The position numbers and the translations under genes are program-made. DNA of 64,000 nt from NCBI RefSeq assembly GCF_008329715.1, contig NZ_VTSR01000004.1, forward strand, positions 62,001 to 126,000, given 5' to 3'. Numbering within the stretch: position 1 is the stretch's first letter; every line of letters begins with the position of its first letter. This document shows, one piece after another, positions 48,086 to 57,969 of the stretch. The DNA comes from Gimesia chilikensis (GTDB lineage: Bacteria; Planctomycetota; Planctomycetia; Planctomycetales; Planctomycetaceae). The notes beneath the pieces were generated by a model. That model did no database searches. It was not told where the DNA came from and saw nothing but the letters and a program-made list of their open reading frames with translations.

Positions 48086-50269
48086 CTACTCAGGCAGCAC
48101 CAGAACCCGCAACCGTTTCACATCGTACTGCGACGCGTTCGACATGAATGTCCAGTCGCGGGTACGGCCGGAGCTGTTGCCGATGCCCAGGTCTGCGTTC
48201 GGACCACTTTTCCACTGGTTGATCGCGAAGATCGTCTGCTTCGCCTCAAAGTTATGCACCTGCATACTGCCGTATCCGTCTGAAGGTTCCGCCGGCTCAT
48301 CGCCGAAGTCCCACAGGCTGGTACTCGCGTTCGGGATATTCGCCGCGTTCGTGGGACCATAGTTTCCGGGCCAGAACTCAATGTTGCCCCCCTTCAGTCC
48401 AGTCCCCGTTGCAATGCCCGCGACATTCGAAATCACATTCAGGTTACTTACCTTTGTCTGGAAGTTCGCTTTGCTGCCCAGTGTTGGCACGGCGATTTTC
48501 TTCAGGTCGTCCGTAAACGCGTCCATCGATGTAAATACATACTGGGTTTCTTCACCCGGTTTCTGAAGTTCCAGGAAATAGGCGATCCGCTTGAAGGGCA
48601 GCGTGAAACTTCCACTCAGATCGCGCGTGTATGTAATGTCCTTCCCCAGATTTTTCAGATCGAGGTCATAGATCAGCTTATATGCTTTGGATTCGTCGAC
48701 TTTCAGTGACAGCCAGTCCCGTTCGGGAACCTCGCCGGCACGGAAGGGAGCAGCGGGCAGGCCTTCCTTGTTCGATAGGTTCGGTTCGGCCAGTTTATGC
48801 CAGCCAAACCGCATGGCTGCTGCCTCTTTGACCTTGGGAGAGGAGAGCACCACCGAGTCTCCCTCAATCACCGCGTCCGCGGGGACGAAGTCGGTCTCTT
48901 TGCCGATGATCTCAAACCAGCTCAGCGGCTTCCCGTCGCGCGAAACCAGACCACTGCCCACATTGTCGAACGTGACCCGCAGCTTGTTGCCCTCTTTCTT
49001 CAGTGATTTGAAAGTCGGTCCGGAATGAACCAGATCCTTCTGGCCGTACGTTTTCGCCAGCGCGATCAACGCCAGACGCTTACCAACGTCCTGTTTGTTG
49101 GTGGGATGAATGTCTTTCAGATCGCCGATATCGTGAATGACTACCTGTCCGGTATGCGGAATCTCCAGGGCCTTGTTTTGGGCTTCCCACAACAGGGGCA
49201 GAATGCTCGGCGATTCACTGCCATAGTGATAAGGAGCAATCTGCACGTACAGGAACGGGAACTCGCCCTGCTTCCAGACGTCCCGCCAGCCGTTGATCAG
49301 GGCTTTCATTTTTTCATAATACATCATTCCTTCCACATGATTGGATTCTCCCTGGTACCAGATCGCGCCACGCATGGCATAGGGAACCAGCGGATGAATC
49401 ATCCCGTTGTAGAGTGTCGTCGGCGAAGTATGACTGGTCAGCGGTTGAATCGCCGCGGGATAAGCGGGAGCTGGCTGCAGTGGTGTTTCCGCGTTGAGCG
49501 CGACCTTCGCTTTGGTTGACCAGGCATCAAGTTGCTGCAGGTATCGCTCCAGGACCGACTTGTAGGCACCGGTCGCGGGATTGGTCAGCTGCACCTGTTT
49601 GAAGATCGCCGCCAGGGCAGGCACTTTTTGAAATCCGACCGGAGGCGTCCACGGTTCAATGCGGGTTCCGCCCCACGATGAATTCACCAGCCCGATCGGC
49701 ACATTCAGTTCCTGGTGCAGTTTGCGTCCAAAGAAGTAGCCCGCCGCCGTGTAGCCGCCGACTGTCTCGGGAGAACAGACGGTCCACTGGGCATCGACAT
49801 CGTCCTGCGGGAATCCTTTCGGAACGCGGGGAACCTTGATATGACGGATCTGCGGAAAATTGGCAGCCGCCTGTTCCTTTTCAAAATCATTACTCCGCGA
49901 AACGGGCCACTCCATGTTCGACTGACCCGAGCAGAGCCAGACTTCTCCCAGCAGCACATCCTGGAATGTAACGGTGTTCTTCCCCTTCACAGTCAGTGTG
50001 ACGGGATCGCCCACCACCTGGGCGGGCAGCTTGACCATCCACTTGCCCTGGTCGTCGGCAGTTGTCTCAACGCTGTCCTCTTTGAGTTGAACGGTGACCT
50101 GCTCGCCGGCATCCGCCCAGCCCCAGACAGGAATCTCCTGCCCCCGCTGCAGCACCATATGGTCGCCAAAAATATGCGGCAGCCGGACATCGGCCCGCAC
50201 ATCCGCCAGCTGAGAACAGAGAACAAAACAGGACACAAAGAGCAGAGCAAAACGGCGCAGTTTCAGCAT
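48086..50269 (-). CDS. Sialate O-acetylesterase-like secreted esterase
   Basis: The 727-residue exported protein is of the SASA/SGNH esterase class. The ATG at 50269 is chosen over a GTG at 50278, and the signal is MLKLRRFALLFVSCFVLCSQ. Catalytic landmarks are Ser117 in CSGQSNMEWPV (block I), WGGTRIEPWTP, WYQGESN, and DLKDIHPTNKQDVGKRLAL with the Asp-x-x-His of block V. An N-terminal beta-sandwich (residues 25-105, DHMVLQRGQEIPVWGWA) and a C-terminal galactose-binding-like region follow the usual layout. It probably removes acetyl groups from sialic acid or other acetylated glycans in the periplasm or outside the cell. Confidence 0.88.
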   Translation of the reverse strand: MLKLRRFALLFVSCFVLCSQLADVRADVRLPHIFGDHMVLQRGQEIPVWGWADAGEQVTVQLKEDSVETTADDQGKWMVKLPAQVVGDPVTLTVKGKNTVTFQDVLLGEVWLCSGQSNMEWPVSRSNDFEKEQAAANFPQIRHIKVPRVPKGFPQDDVDAQWTVCSPETVGGYTAAGYFFGRKLHQELNVPIGLVNSSWGGTRIEPWTPPVGFQKVPALAAIFKQVQLTNPATGAYKSVLERYLQQLDAWSTKAKVALNAETPLQPAPAYPAAIQPLTSHTSPTTLYNGMIHPLVPYAMRGAIWYQGESNHVEGMMYYEKMKALINGWRDVWKQGEFPFLYVQIAPYHYGSESPSILPLLWEAQNKALEIPHTGQVVIHDIGDLKDIHPTNKQDVGKRLALIALAKTYGQKDLVHSGPTFKSLKKEGNKLRVTFDNVGSGLVSRDGKPLSWFEIIGKETDFVPADAVIEGDSVVLSSPKVKEAAAMRFGWHKLAEPNLSNKEGLPAAPFRAGEVPERDWLSLKVDESKAYKLIYDLDLKNLGKDITYTRDLSGSFTLPFKRIAYFLELQKPGEETQYVFTSMDAFTDDLKKIAVPTLGSKANFQTKVSNLNVISNVAGIATGTGLKGGNIEFWPGNYGPTNAANIPNASTSLWDFGDEPAEPSDGYGSMQVHNFEAKQTIFAINQWKSGPNADLGIGNSSGRTRDWTFMSNASQYDVKRLRVLVLPE

Positions 50270-50381
50270 GGCAGGCACTCATTCCCGATCAGGTGTTAGT
50301 AAGCAGAGAAGTTTAACAGGACCCACGATCATAATCCTGACCGGAATGATTCACAAGCAAGACTGGTCGATGACAGGCAGA

Positions 50382-50855
50382 CTATTTCTCGGGCATGGCA
50401 TAGCAGTACAGGGGGATCGGCTCACCCCTTTTAAAGATTGCCAGCACATCCTGGATTTGAAAGTCTTCATCATCACGGAACCGCTGGTCCAGTTCTGCAA
50501 ATCGTTCCGGTTCATTTACCAGCAGATACTCGATGGCATACAGGCGAAGCTCAGGCTCCTCATCTTCCAGCAGCTGTTCAATCAGAGGTTTGACCTGACT
50601 TCTGACCCCCAGCAATTTCACGCAATGCATGCGGGCCTCAGGCACATCTCCCGATTCGGCAAACCGTCGCAGGGCATCAATGGCTTGTGGCAGCTCCCCA
50701 TAATCTTGATCGATATGACTGATAACCGTACTCCGCCGGTATTCATCATCCCAGGCTAAAGGCCAGGGGGGAGCATCGCTGGTCTCCCCCGGGAGTTTCT
50801 CTCCCGTGAACAGTGTATGGATCAGCGTCTCAAGAGACCATGCGGGACCGGCCAT
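50382..50855 (-). CDS. Hypothetical protein with HEAT-like helices
   Basis: The 157-residue acidic cytoplasmic protein starts at the ATG at 50855; an in-frame TTG at 50867 abuts a purine tract and is less likely. The central part has paired helices resembling HEAT repeats: GELPQAIDALRRFAESGDVP, EARMHCVKLLGVRSQVKPLI, then EPELRLYAIEYLLVNEPERF. No signal or membrane helix. It follows a TTCGTG element and precedes the sialate esterase-like gene. Function not recognised. Confidence 0.6.
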   Translation of the reverse strand: MAGPAWSLETLIHTLFTGEKLPGETSDAPPWPLAWDDEYRRSTVISHIDQDYGELPQAIDALRRFAESGDVPEARMHCVKLLGVRSQVKPLIEQLLEDEEPELRLYAIEYLLVNEPERFAELDQRFRDDEDFQIQDVLAIFKRGEPIPLYCYAMPEK

Positions 50856-50933
50856 CGTTTTGATCAAGCCTTAAGAAAAATCATCAAAGCAGAAAAACAA
50901 ACAATTTCCCAGAACCCCGGCCCATCATCATCT

Positions 50934-50962
50934 GTTCGTGTCTTTCGTGCTTTTCGTGGTAG
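50934..50962. repeat. Dispersed 29-base TTCGTG element, copy 3
   Basis: The three-core element is identical to copy 2 over 28 bases (the first base differs). It lies 47 bases beyond the stop of the first DUF1559-C paralogue at 51010. Confidence 0.8.
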
Positions 50963-51009
50963 TCAATCTACGTGTCTGCCGCCGTCGTCAAACCACTCAG
51001 GGATCAGAG

Positions 51010-52653
51010 TCACTCTTGCGGTTGACCATCCCCAATCATCAGCATTGATTTTATTATTTCCTTGTCGATCATACCTGAGATAAACTGAGCGCTGCCATCA
51101 AACATCCCCACATGGTACCCGTCTTCCTGGAAACCACCGAATTCAAGCTGCTTTTTACCGTCATAAGAAATATCTTCCGGCTTGGTCCAGGGGATCTCCC
51201 GTTTGGCTTCGACGATGATGATTGCTTTTGAGTGGTTGTCCGAGATTTCCTTGCTCGCGACCCCTTTTGGATTACCAAACGCGGTACCCTCTCCGATAAC
51301 AGCAAAGTAACAGGAGTTTTCAGGTATTTCTGAATCAGGATGACGGAATTCGGGAACCACAGTCTGGGCAATCTTAAGGTTATGTTCGCTGTCCCACGGT
51401 TCGTTCATCCGGTACTGCCTGTAAAGTGCCGCATGACCAAGATAAGGTAAAATTTCCACCCGCCAGCTGTGAGGCGTTTTCCCATCAGGACCCATTACGA
51501 CTGCCGGAGGTAAATGTCTATAAGTTGCTTCATAGTTGAGCAGAGCCAGCATGATCCGCTTGAGGTTAGTCTTTGAGTCTGGGCGGCGCGCCACTACAGG
51601 GGGAGGTGTGTATGCAGTGATGATATTCTTAATCAATTCGTTGCAGGACCGACTGTTCAGAGATGTTGCTAATTTGACTCGGTTCCCGGATCGAGAAACG
51701 AGAGCGTTATTCAGGGCTTCTTCGAAGAGTCTGTTGTCAGGTTGAGCTGGTTGACTCGGATTTGATGCCTGGGAGCGTGCAATGAGTTCCTGCATCATAT
51801 CCACGAACTTTGACAGTGACTGCTTGACCTCAAGACTGTGATCCTGCTGTTCAAAGATCAGTTCCATAGTTAATTGATCCTGGATTGAAGTCCCCTGTAA
51901 GATCAGATCAGGATATTTCCAGACACTGAATTGCGAAGGATTAAAAAATCGAGTACGGTCTCGCTTGGAATTAGCGCCCGCTTCCTCTTGCGTCCGTGCC
52001 GCCTGCATATTGACACCGCTGAAAATTGTTGCTGATGAGACAGGCTGTAAACGATCTGTCCAGATCCGGTTCGGTTGATTCTGACTCTGATCAATAATCC
52101 GTTTGAGGAAACTCGTTTTACTGGCGTGGACGAACGTGTGATCGTCCAGAAACAACAACGCGACTCCATCGGGTGCTGAATCGGTAAGAAATGAGGTTCC
52201 CTGAAAACTGGTTTCAACAAGTTTCCCGGAAGAAAGCTTTTTCCGGAGTTGTGCTCGGTCGAGTTTCTGCCGGGCCTGGACAATTAGCACATCGGTCCTG
52301 GGCAGGCGGTTGCGTTGAGCAGGCTGCAATTGTAAGTGAATGAGCGTCAATGATTGAATTTCGGTGAGATTTAACCCGAGCAGTCCGAACTGAGGGTGAT
52401 AATCATCGAACGCGAATACTTTCAGTGGCTGAGCCACTGGTTCTTGCAGCAGTCGTGCAACGCGGATTACAGACGCACTCACGGCCTCTTCCGGCACCAG
52501 ATCCAGATGAAATGAATCCTCTTTATTAATGGTCTTTTCCTGGGCATACAGTCGTTCTAGAGGAAACAGCAGAAGCCAGGTAATAGAAAAACCAACCATA
52601 AAGATGCGGAATGTTTGGCAACGATCCTGAAATGATATTTGATAGTCCAGCAT
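51010..52653 (-). CDS. Secreted DUF1559 C-domain protein, paralogue A
   Basis: This 547-residue protein starts at the ATG at 52653, with GGAG seven bases upstream. An N-terminal signal anchor, IFMVGFSITWLLLFPLERLY, leads to a mature domain opening FHLDLVPEEAVSASVIRVAR. The C-terminal half carries the DUF1559-type head (MLALLNYEATYRHLPPAVVM, then HSWRVEILPYLGHAALYRQY) but no prepilin signal. The late segments [19 protein letters not shown] and [20 protein letters not shown] are shared with paralogues B and C. It is the most diverged of the three. Probably membrane-anchored or periplasmic; role unknown. Confidence 0.8.
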   Translation of the reverse strand: MLDYQISFQDRCQTFRIFMVGFSITWLLLFPLERLYAQEKTINKEDSFHLDLVPEEAVSASVIRVARLLQEPVAQPLKVFAFDDYHPQFGLLGLNLTEIQSLTLIHLQLQPAQRNRLPRTDVLIVQARQKLDRAQLRKKLSSGKLVETSFQGTSFLTDSAPDGVALLFLDDHTFVHASKTSFLKRIIDQSQNQPNRIWTDRLQPVSSATIFSGVNMQAARTQEEAGANSKRDRTRFFNPSQFSVWKYPDLILQGTSIQDQLTMELIFEQQDHSLEVKQSLSKFVDMMQELIARSQASNPSQPAQPDNRLFEEALNNALVSRSGNRVKLATSLNSRSCNELIKNIITAYTPPPVVARRPDSKTNLKRIMLALLNYEATYRHLPPAVVMGPDGKTPHSWRVEILPYLGHAALYRQYRMNEPWDSEHNLKIAQTVVPEFRHPDSEIPENSCYFAVIGEGTAFGNPKGVASKEISDNHSKAIIIVEAKREIPWTKPEDISYDGKKQLEFGGFQEDGYHVGMFDGSAQFISGMIDKEIIKSMLMIGDGQPQE

Positions 52654-52837
52654 AGTATTCTCCGGTTGAAGTCGGTTGGCTGTTGAGTCTAGATGAGTGA
52701 GCATCGAGTCGAGTATCGGTATATTGCTCACAATTCTCAGCTAAGGCGGGAAAGGCGATTTTCCTCAGTCAGACTCTTTCTTTACTGTGGACGGCTGCCA
52801 GGCTTTTCGTGAGAGCAAAGCGAGGTCTGCATCTGCA

Positions 52838-54538
52838 TTACTGTGAATGATCTGGCTTCCCATCAGCAATAGTCAGCAGGGATTTAAGAAGCTCTTCATC
52901 CATGTTGTCCATAATCATTCGGGCTCGACCATCGCACGAACCGACATAATAAACGCCGATTGCAGGTTGCCCGTTGACGGGTGGGTTCTCGGAAAAACCG
53001 CCGAACTGCGGTAGCTTCTTGCCGTCGTAAGATATGTCTTCCGGTTTGGTCCACGGGATATCCCGTTTCGCTTCGACAACCGCAATCGTATTCGCAGTGC
53101 CGTCTGTGATCTCTTTGAAAGAGACGCCCTGTTTATTTCCAAAAGCGGTTCCCTCTCCGACTACCACAAAGTACCCGGAATTGGCGGGTTTACTGGAATT
53201 CGGATGACTGAAAACAGGAACGACAGTTTCAGCAATCTTGAGATTATGCTCACTGTCCCATGGTTCATTCAGACGATACTTGTCGTAGAGTGCCTGCTGA
53301 TCGAGATAAGGCAGCAGTTCCACCCGCCAGCTGTGAGGTGTCTTGCCATCGGGACCCAATACGACCGCGGGAGGAAAGTGATGATGGCGTTCGTGGTAAT
53401 TGTGCAGTGCCAGCATGATCTGTTTGATGTTGTTCTTCGCAACCGAGCGGCGTGCCGCTACACGGGCCTCTTGGAGTTCAGGGTTCGAGCGCACCACCAT
53501 CTCACTGACCAGGTCTCCACTGATCGAACTTGAAAAAGTCACCCGGTTAGCGGTCTGCTTCACCTGAGAAGATTTCAGGAATTGTTCAAAGTGATTGAAT
53601 TGTGCTTCTTCTTCCGGTTGCCAGGGACGATCGGACTGTTTCATGGCAGTCTTCATCTGGCTCAAAATATTTTGCCCCATCACTAACAGTCCTTTCAGAC
53701 ACTGTTTGGTCTGCTCACTGTCATTTTTTTGCTCGAAAATCAGTTCCAGCGATAAATCCTTTTGAACTGTGATTCCCAGTGTGGCGATTTCCGTGTTCTG
53801 CCAGACCGGGGCAATCATCGGCCAGAGTGGAATTTGTTGTGTCAGCGACTGAGTGAACGGAACGCCGAGTGTCTCCCGCAACAGTTGAAGGTTGATCCCA
53901 CCGATAACGGAATTCGACAACATCGGCTGCAGACGCTCTTTCCAGGCGTGATCTTTCCGATCCTGTATCTGATCAATGATTTTCTTTAACGTACCGGCTT
54001 TATCCGAGAAGAGTAATGCGTTCTCATTCAGAAACATCACGGAGCTTCCCTGGTTGGAGGCTGTGGTCAGAAATGTTTTGCCCCGATATGTTGAATTTAC
54101 GAGCTCGGTTTCCTCAATTGTTTTCTGAATCTTTGTACGAACCTGTGGATTCGTTACTTCGATCAGGTAAACAATGCTATACAGACCTTGTCCGGTCTTC
54201 TCTGGTTTCTGAAGAAAATGGATCATGGTTACTGTTTTGAGGTCAATGGGACTGATCCCCAGTAAACCATAATGCGGATCCTTCTGCTGTTCCTTGACTG
54301 TCAGTTCCAGAACCGGCTTAAAGGCTGGTTCTGCCAGCAACTGAGCAGGTCGCAGCGCGAACACCCCCAGCGCCTCTTCCGGCACCAGATCCAGCCGAAA
54401 CGGTTCTGGTTTCGCTGTCTTGTCTTCCTCTGCAGAACATGAAAAGCTGCATGGCAAAATACATGCCAGGAACACTGCAGACTGAATTACAGCCAACTGC
54501 CAGAGACGGCTATCTATAAAATGAAACAGGTGCTGCAT
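52838..54538 (-). CDS. Secreted DUF1559 C-domain protein, paralogue B
   Basis: This 566-residue protein starts at the ATG at 54538, with GGAGAG upstream, the same leader type as its paralogues. A signal region precedes [20 protein letters not shown], the conserved opening of the mature N-domain (roughly 45-350). Then come [20 protein letters not shown] and [20 protein letters not shown] of the DUF1559 head. There is no prepilin N-terminus. The late [20 protein letters not shown] and [20 protein letters not shown] match paralogue C closely. It lies between paralogues A and C on the same strand. Function unknown; secreted. Confidence 0.82.
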   Translation of the reverse strand: MQHLFHFIDSRLWQLAVIQSAVFLACILPCSFSCSAEEDKTAKPEPFRLDLVPEEALGVFALRPAQLLAEPAFKPVLELTVKEQQKDPHYGLLGISPIDLKTVTMIHFLQKPEKTGQGLYSIVYLIEVTNPQVRTKIQKTIEETELVNSTYRGKTFLTTASNQGSSVMFLNENALLFSDKAGTLKKIIDQIQDRKDHAWKERLQPMLSNSVIGGINLQLLRETLGVPFTQSLTQQIPLWPMIAPVWQNTEIATLGITVQKDLSLELIFEQKNDSEQTKQCLKGLLVMGQNILSQMKTAMKQSDRPWQPEEEAQFNHFEQFLKSSQVKQTANRVTFSSSISGDLVSEMVVRSNPELQEARVAARRSVAKNNIKQIMLALHNYHERHHHFPPAVVLGPDGKTPHSWRVELLPYLDQQALYDKYRLNEPWDSEHNLKIAETVVPVFSHPNSSKPANSGYFVVVGEGTAFGNKQGVSFKEITDGTANTIAVVEAKRDIPWTKPEDISYDGKKLPQFGGFSENPPVNGQPAIGVYYVGSCDGRARMIMDNMDEELLKSLLTIADGKPDHSQ

Positions 54539-54689
54539 GAAACTCTCCAAGCGAAGATCAGTACGGTTTAATGGTGAATCAGTCGTGTCTTGAGGCGAGC
54601 AGGAACACGTTAACAAAAAAGACTCCGTCACCGCGGCCTTCCCAGGGTAAGCGTCTGGCTCTTCCGGGATGCCAGCCGATCAAGTATCT

Positions 54690-54718
54690 GTTCGTGTCAT
54701 TCGTGCTTTTCGTGGTAG
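54690..54718. repeat. Dispersed 29-base TTCGTG element, copy 4
   Basis: The three-core element differs from copies 2 and 3 by only one or two bases. It lies 12 bases beyond the stop of the small gene at 54731. Confidence 0.8.
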
Positions 54719-54730
54719 GGAAATTAAGAG

Positions 54731-55072
54731 TTACAGCCCCCGACGCGTTTCGAGGTGCCCCTCCAGGAAAGTGAGCTGTACCGGGGGGCCGGTCTCTTCC
54801 GGGTTCCAGCCCGCTTTGAGCGCCTCCCTGATCAGAGTCTCGACCAGTTTCGGAGTAATCAGCAGTTTGCCCACCGTGTCATACTCAATGGAATAACTAC
54901 CATTTTCAACGATGATGTTCTGATCGTCCGAGATCACGACCTCCAGTTTCTTCCCTTTACCGGAACTGTGCTGTACCACCAGGACCATAAACCCGGAATC
55001 CCGCGAGGGACTCCAGCGGTATTCCCGATCGTCAACCACGATCTTTCTTGAGTTTCGTCTGGATAATGTCAT
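54731..55072 (-). CDS. Small hypothetical protein between DUF1559-C paralogues
   Basis: This is a 113-residue basic cytoplasmic protein. The ATG at 55072 has GGAAGAG upstream; an in-frame ATG at 55102 is possible. The sequence is a compact beta-plus-helix: IVVDDREYRWSPSRDSGFMV, KGKKLEVVISDDQNIIVENG, and a C-terminal helix VETLIREALKAGWNPEETG. No signal peptide. It lies 33 bases after paralogue C and may be co-transcribed with it. Similar small proteins of unknown function occur in planctomycetes; I cannot name the family. Confidence 0.65.
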   Translation of the reverse strand: MTLSRRNSRKIVVDDREYRWSPSRDSGFMVLVVQHSSGKGKKLEVVISDDQNIIVENGSYSIEYDTVGKLLITPKLVETLIREALKAGWNPEETGPPVQLTFLEGHLETRRGL

Positions 55073-55105
55073 GCGGTTCTCTTCCGTGTAGAAACCATTC
55101 AATGC

Positions 55106-56773
55106 TCAATTCAGCACTTCTCCATCCGCGATCAGCAGCAGGAACTTCAATGTCTCTTTATTAATTTGCTCTGAGATGAATTTCACTGAGCCATCACAAA
55201 TACCCACATTGTATCCCCCCTGGTGGAATCCGCCGAACTTCGGCAGTTTCTTGCCGTCGTACTTAATATCCTCTGGCTTAGTCCACGGAATATCCCGATC
55301 GGCTTCCACAATTGCGATCGTGTTCGAGGTGCCATCCGTGATATCTTTGAAAGACACACCCTGTTTGTTGCCAAAAGCGGTTCCGTCACCGACGACTGCG
55401 AAGTAGGCACTGTTCGTAGGTTTTTTAGAACCGGGGTTCTGGAAAACGGGAACGGCAGTTTCGGCAATCTTGCGATTGTGCTCGCTGTCCCATGGCTCGA
55501 TCATTCGATATTGATCGTAGAGTGCCTGCTGATCGAGATAAGGCAGCAGTTCCACCCGCCAGCTGTGAGGTGTCTTGCCGTCGGGGCCCATTACGACTGC
55601 GGGAGGAAAGTGGCCATAGCGATCATGGTAATTGTGCAGGGCCAGCATGATCTGCTTAATGTTGTTCTTCGCAACCGAGCGGCGGGCTGCAGCGCGGGCC
55701 TGCATAACAGCAGGCACAGTCAGCGCGATCAATTGGGCGCAGGTTTCATCGTTCAGCGATAATGAAAACCGGACCTGTTTTTTATCTTGAGTGACCTGGG
55801 CTGAGCTCAGGGCCTCTTCAATCAGTTTAAATTGCAGATTCAACGGAGGAGGGAGTGGCCGACCTCGCTGTTCTGCAGCCGCCTTGAAAGACTGCAACAT
55901 GTTTTTTCCCATCTCCAACAGACCAGACAGGGACTGTTTGATTTCCTGGCTGTGTTGTTCCTGATCGAAGATCAACTCCAGGGTGAGGCTCTTGTCGACC
56001 GTGATTCCCAGGGCAGCAATATCAGAACGCTCCCACAGGGGAGAGAGCATCGGCCAGATCGGTATCCGCTGAGCTACCTGCTGGATCAACGGATCTCCCA
56101 CCAGCGATCGCGCTGTTTCCATATTCACACCACCGGCAACAGAAGCAGACGCCACAGGTTGCAGACGTTCCTGCCAGACCGAACTCTTTCGATCATTCAT
56201 CTGCACAATGATCTGCTTGATTGCACTGGCTTTATCTGACAGCACGAATACATGTTCGTCCAGAAACAGGAGCGAATCACCATCGGTTGCATCCTGTGTC
56301 AGGAACGTTATGCCCTTATGAGTGGTTTCTTTCAGTTCGATTTTGGTGAACTTCTTCTGGATCTGCTGGCGATCCAGTTTCTGAGTAGATTTCACCACCG
56401 CAGCAAATTTGATTGGCAGATTGCCGGTCTCACCAGCTTGCAGCGGCATGTAGATGAGCGTAATCGACGTCACGTCAGTGGGATCGATTCCCAGCACACC
56501 AAAGTCAGCATTCGTCTGGTATTCTTTGAGTGCCAGTTCCCGGATCGGCTTATTCATCGAGGCCGACAGCAGCTGAGCAGGCCGGAACGCAATCACCCCC
56601 AGAGCGTTTTCCGGCACCAGATCCAGTCGAAATGGTTCCCGCTTCTCGGGAACCTTGTCCTGCGCCTGCAACTGTGCCGAACCGGTCAGCAACAGGCAAA
56701 CCAGGGCTACCACAGACAGAATTATAGTAAGCAAACGGGAACGGCTTCCCGGAGTTCTCAGTGAGCACTGCAT
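55106..56773 (-). CDS. Secreted DUF1559 C-domain protein, paralogue C
   Basis: This 555-residue protein starts at the ATG at 56773, with GGAG upstream. A long signal region ([20 protein letters not shown]) precedes [20 protein letters not shown]. The N-domain spans about residues 45-350. The DUF1559 head follows: [20 protein letters not shown], then [20 protein letters not shown] and [20 protein letters not shown]. There is no prepilin cleavage site. A 64-base stretch at 55516-55579 is identical to 53284-53347 in paralogue B. Secreted; function unknown. Confidence 0.82.
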   Translation of the reverse strand: MQCSLRTPGSRSRLLTIILSVVALVCLLLTGSAQLQAQDKVPEKREPFRLDLVPENALGVIAFRPAQLLSASMNKPIRELALKEYQTNADFGVLGIDPTDVTSITLIYMPLQAGETGNLPIKFAAVVKSTQKLDRQQIQKKFTKIELKETTHKGITFLTQDATDGDSLLFLDEHVFVLSDKASAIKQIIVQMNDRKSSVWQERLQPVASASVAGGVNMETARSLVGDPLIQQVAQRIPIWPMLSPLWERSDIAALGITVDKSLTLELIFDQEQHSQEIKQSLSGLLEMGKNMLQSFKAAAEQRGRPLPPPLNLQFKLIEEALSSAQVTQDKKQVRFSLSLNDETCAQLIALTVPAVMQARAAARRSVAKNNIKQIMLALHNYHDRYGHFPPAVVMGPDGKTPHSWRVELLPYLDQQALYDQYRMIEPWDSEHNRKIAETAVPVFQNPGSKKPTNSAYFAVVGDGTAFGNKQGVSFKDITDGTSNTIAIVEADRDIPWTKPEDIKYDGKKLPKFGGFHQGGYNVGICDGSVKFISEQINKETLKFLLLIADGEVLN

Positions 56774-56928
56774 GAAATTCTCCAATGAGACAGGATGTAT
56801 GGCACTACGAGACATAGGTATATGGGGTCGAGTATAGACGGGTTGAGGGAGATTGCAAACCACGATCAGGAAAAAATCGGATGTCACGGAGAACTTAGGC
56901 TTTTATGGTCTCTACTACAAAATGCAAT

Positions 56929-57969
56929 TCATTCCTGCTCATACGTGCGAACCTGTTTGCCGTCTTCCCAGACGCTCACGCTGGTTCCCGGCGGGAAATC
57001 GAGCTGGGAAAACAGCGAGGTTTCCACTTTGGGATTCAGTTCGGCGGATTGCACAGCGAAATCCATTCGCCAGGCAAGGACCGGTTTCTCTTCGCGGCGG
57101 AATCGTGATGTCTTAAAACGTTTGATGGTCGCGCGGCGGGGATACCAGACGCCGGGCTGAAGCTCCCACCAGTCTTCGACGACGGCTTCTGATGACGGCA
57201 GGAATTCTGTTCCGCGATCACTGAAGCTCAAGATCCGCACGGGGATCAGGTTGCGATCCTCTGCGAGCCAGTACTCGCGTCGCACGTGAGAAGTCTCCCT
57301 GCGCACGCGGATGCAGGGGTGTCCCTGGAATTCCACGGTGTCGAGTACCCGGATGAGGGGTTGTTCTCGGTTCTTATCTGAAGAGTTTCCCTGATCAGCG
57401 CGGGCCGCGTCGTCTCCCCGCAGAGAAACGGAAAGCGGGTCACCAGTCGAACCGGTGCTCAGGAACATATGCGGTCGTGCCAGATTCGGAAGGGGCGGGA
57501 CGCGATCAGTGATCTGACCGTTGAGGATACGCGGTTCTATTTCCGCCGGAAACAAACTCTCATTCAAAATCCGGCAAACCTTGCCATTGCTGACTTCGAT
57601 CCAGATTTCAGTGCCAGTTTTGACTCGGTTGGGATTTGATTGCTTCGCGCTGGGCCTACCCAAGCCAACTGTGATGACAGCGTACTCGCCTTCCTCCTGG
57701 ATCTGTTCGCGGAACTGCTTGCCTTGAGTCACGAGAGAGATCTTCGCCACCCGCTCAATTCGTTCTCTGCCCGGGATCGACAACCAGGTCTGTTCGTCGG
57801 TGTGTGAGCGGGTCAGTTCTACTTTGAGACTCGGATAGAGGCCTTCATTCTTCTGAAGCGCCTGAATCAGTTCCTGCAGTTTCGCTTCCGTTTCTGGGGG
57901 AGCGCTCCAGGAGACGCTCGTCAGCAGAGTCAGACAGAGGAAACAAACGATTTGACGTGTCACGCGCAT
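56929..57969 (-). CDS. Secreted hypothetical protein, family X paralogue 1
   Basis: This 346-residue exported protein starts at the ATG at 57969, with AGGAG eight bases upstream. The signal peptide is VTRQIVCFLCLTLLTSVSWS. The mature part opens with a helix, KLQELIQALQKNEGLYPSLK. Then come RPHMFLSTGSTGDPLSVSLR, YWLAEDRNLIPVRILSFSD and WWELQPGVWYPRRATIKRF. The same ordered motifs occur in the proteins at 60857-61903 and 61916-63013. The overall pattern (N-terminal helix, long beta sheet, ending VSVWEDGKQV) suggests a LolA/LppX-like lipoprotein-carrier fold, but this is a guess from layout. Function unrecognised. Confidence 0.75.
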   Translation of the reverse strand: MRVTRQIVCFLCLTLLTSVSWSAPPETEAKLQELIQALQKNEGLYPSLKVELTRSHTDEQTWLSIPGRERIERVAKISLVTQGKQFREQIQEEGEYAVITVGLGRPSAKQSNPNRVKTGTEIWIEVSNGKVCRILNESLFPAEIEPRILNGQITDRVPPLPNLARPHMFLSTGSTGDPLSVSLRGDDAARADQGNSSDKNREQPLIRVLDTVEFQGHPCIRVRRETSHVRREYWLAEDRNLIPVRILSFSDRGTEFLPSSEAVVEDWWELQPGVWYPRRATIKRFKTSRFRREEKPVLAWRMDFAVQSAELNPKVETSLFSQLDFPPGTSVSVWEDGKQVRTYEQE

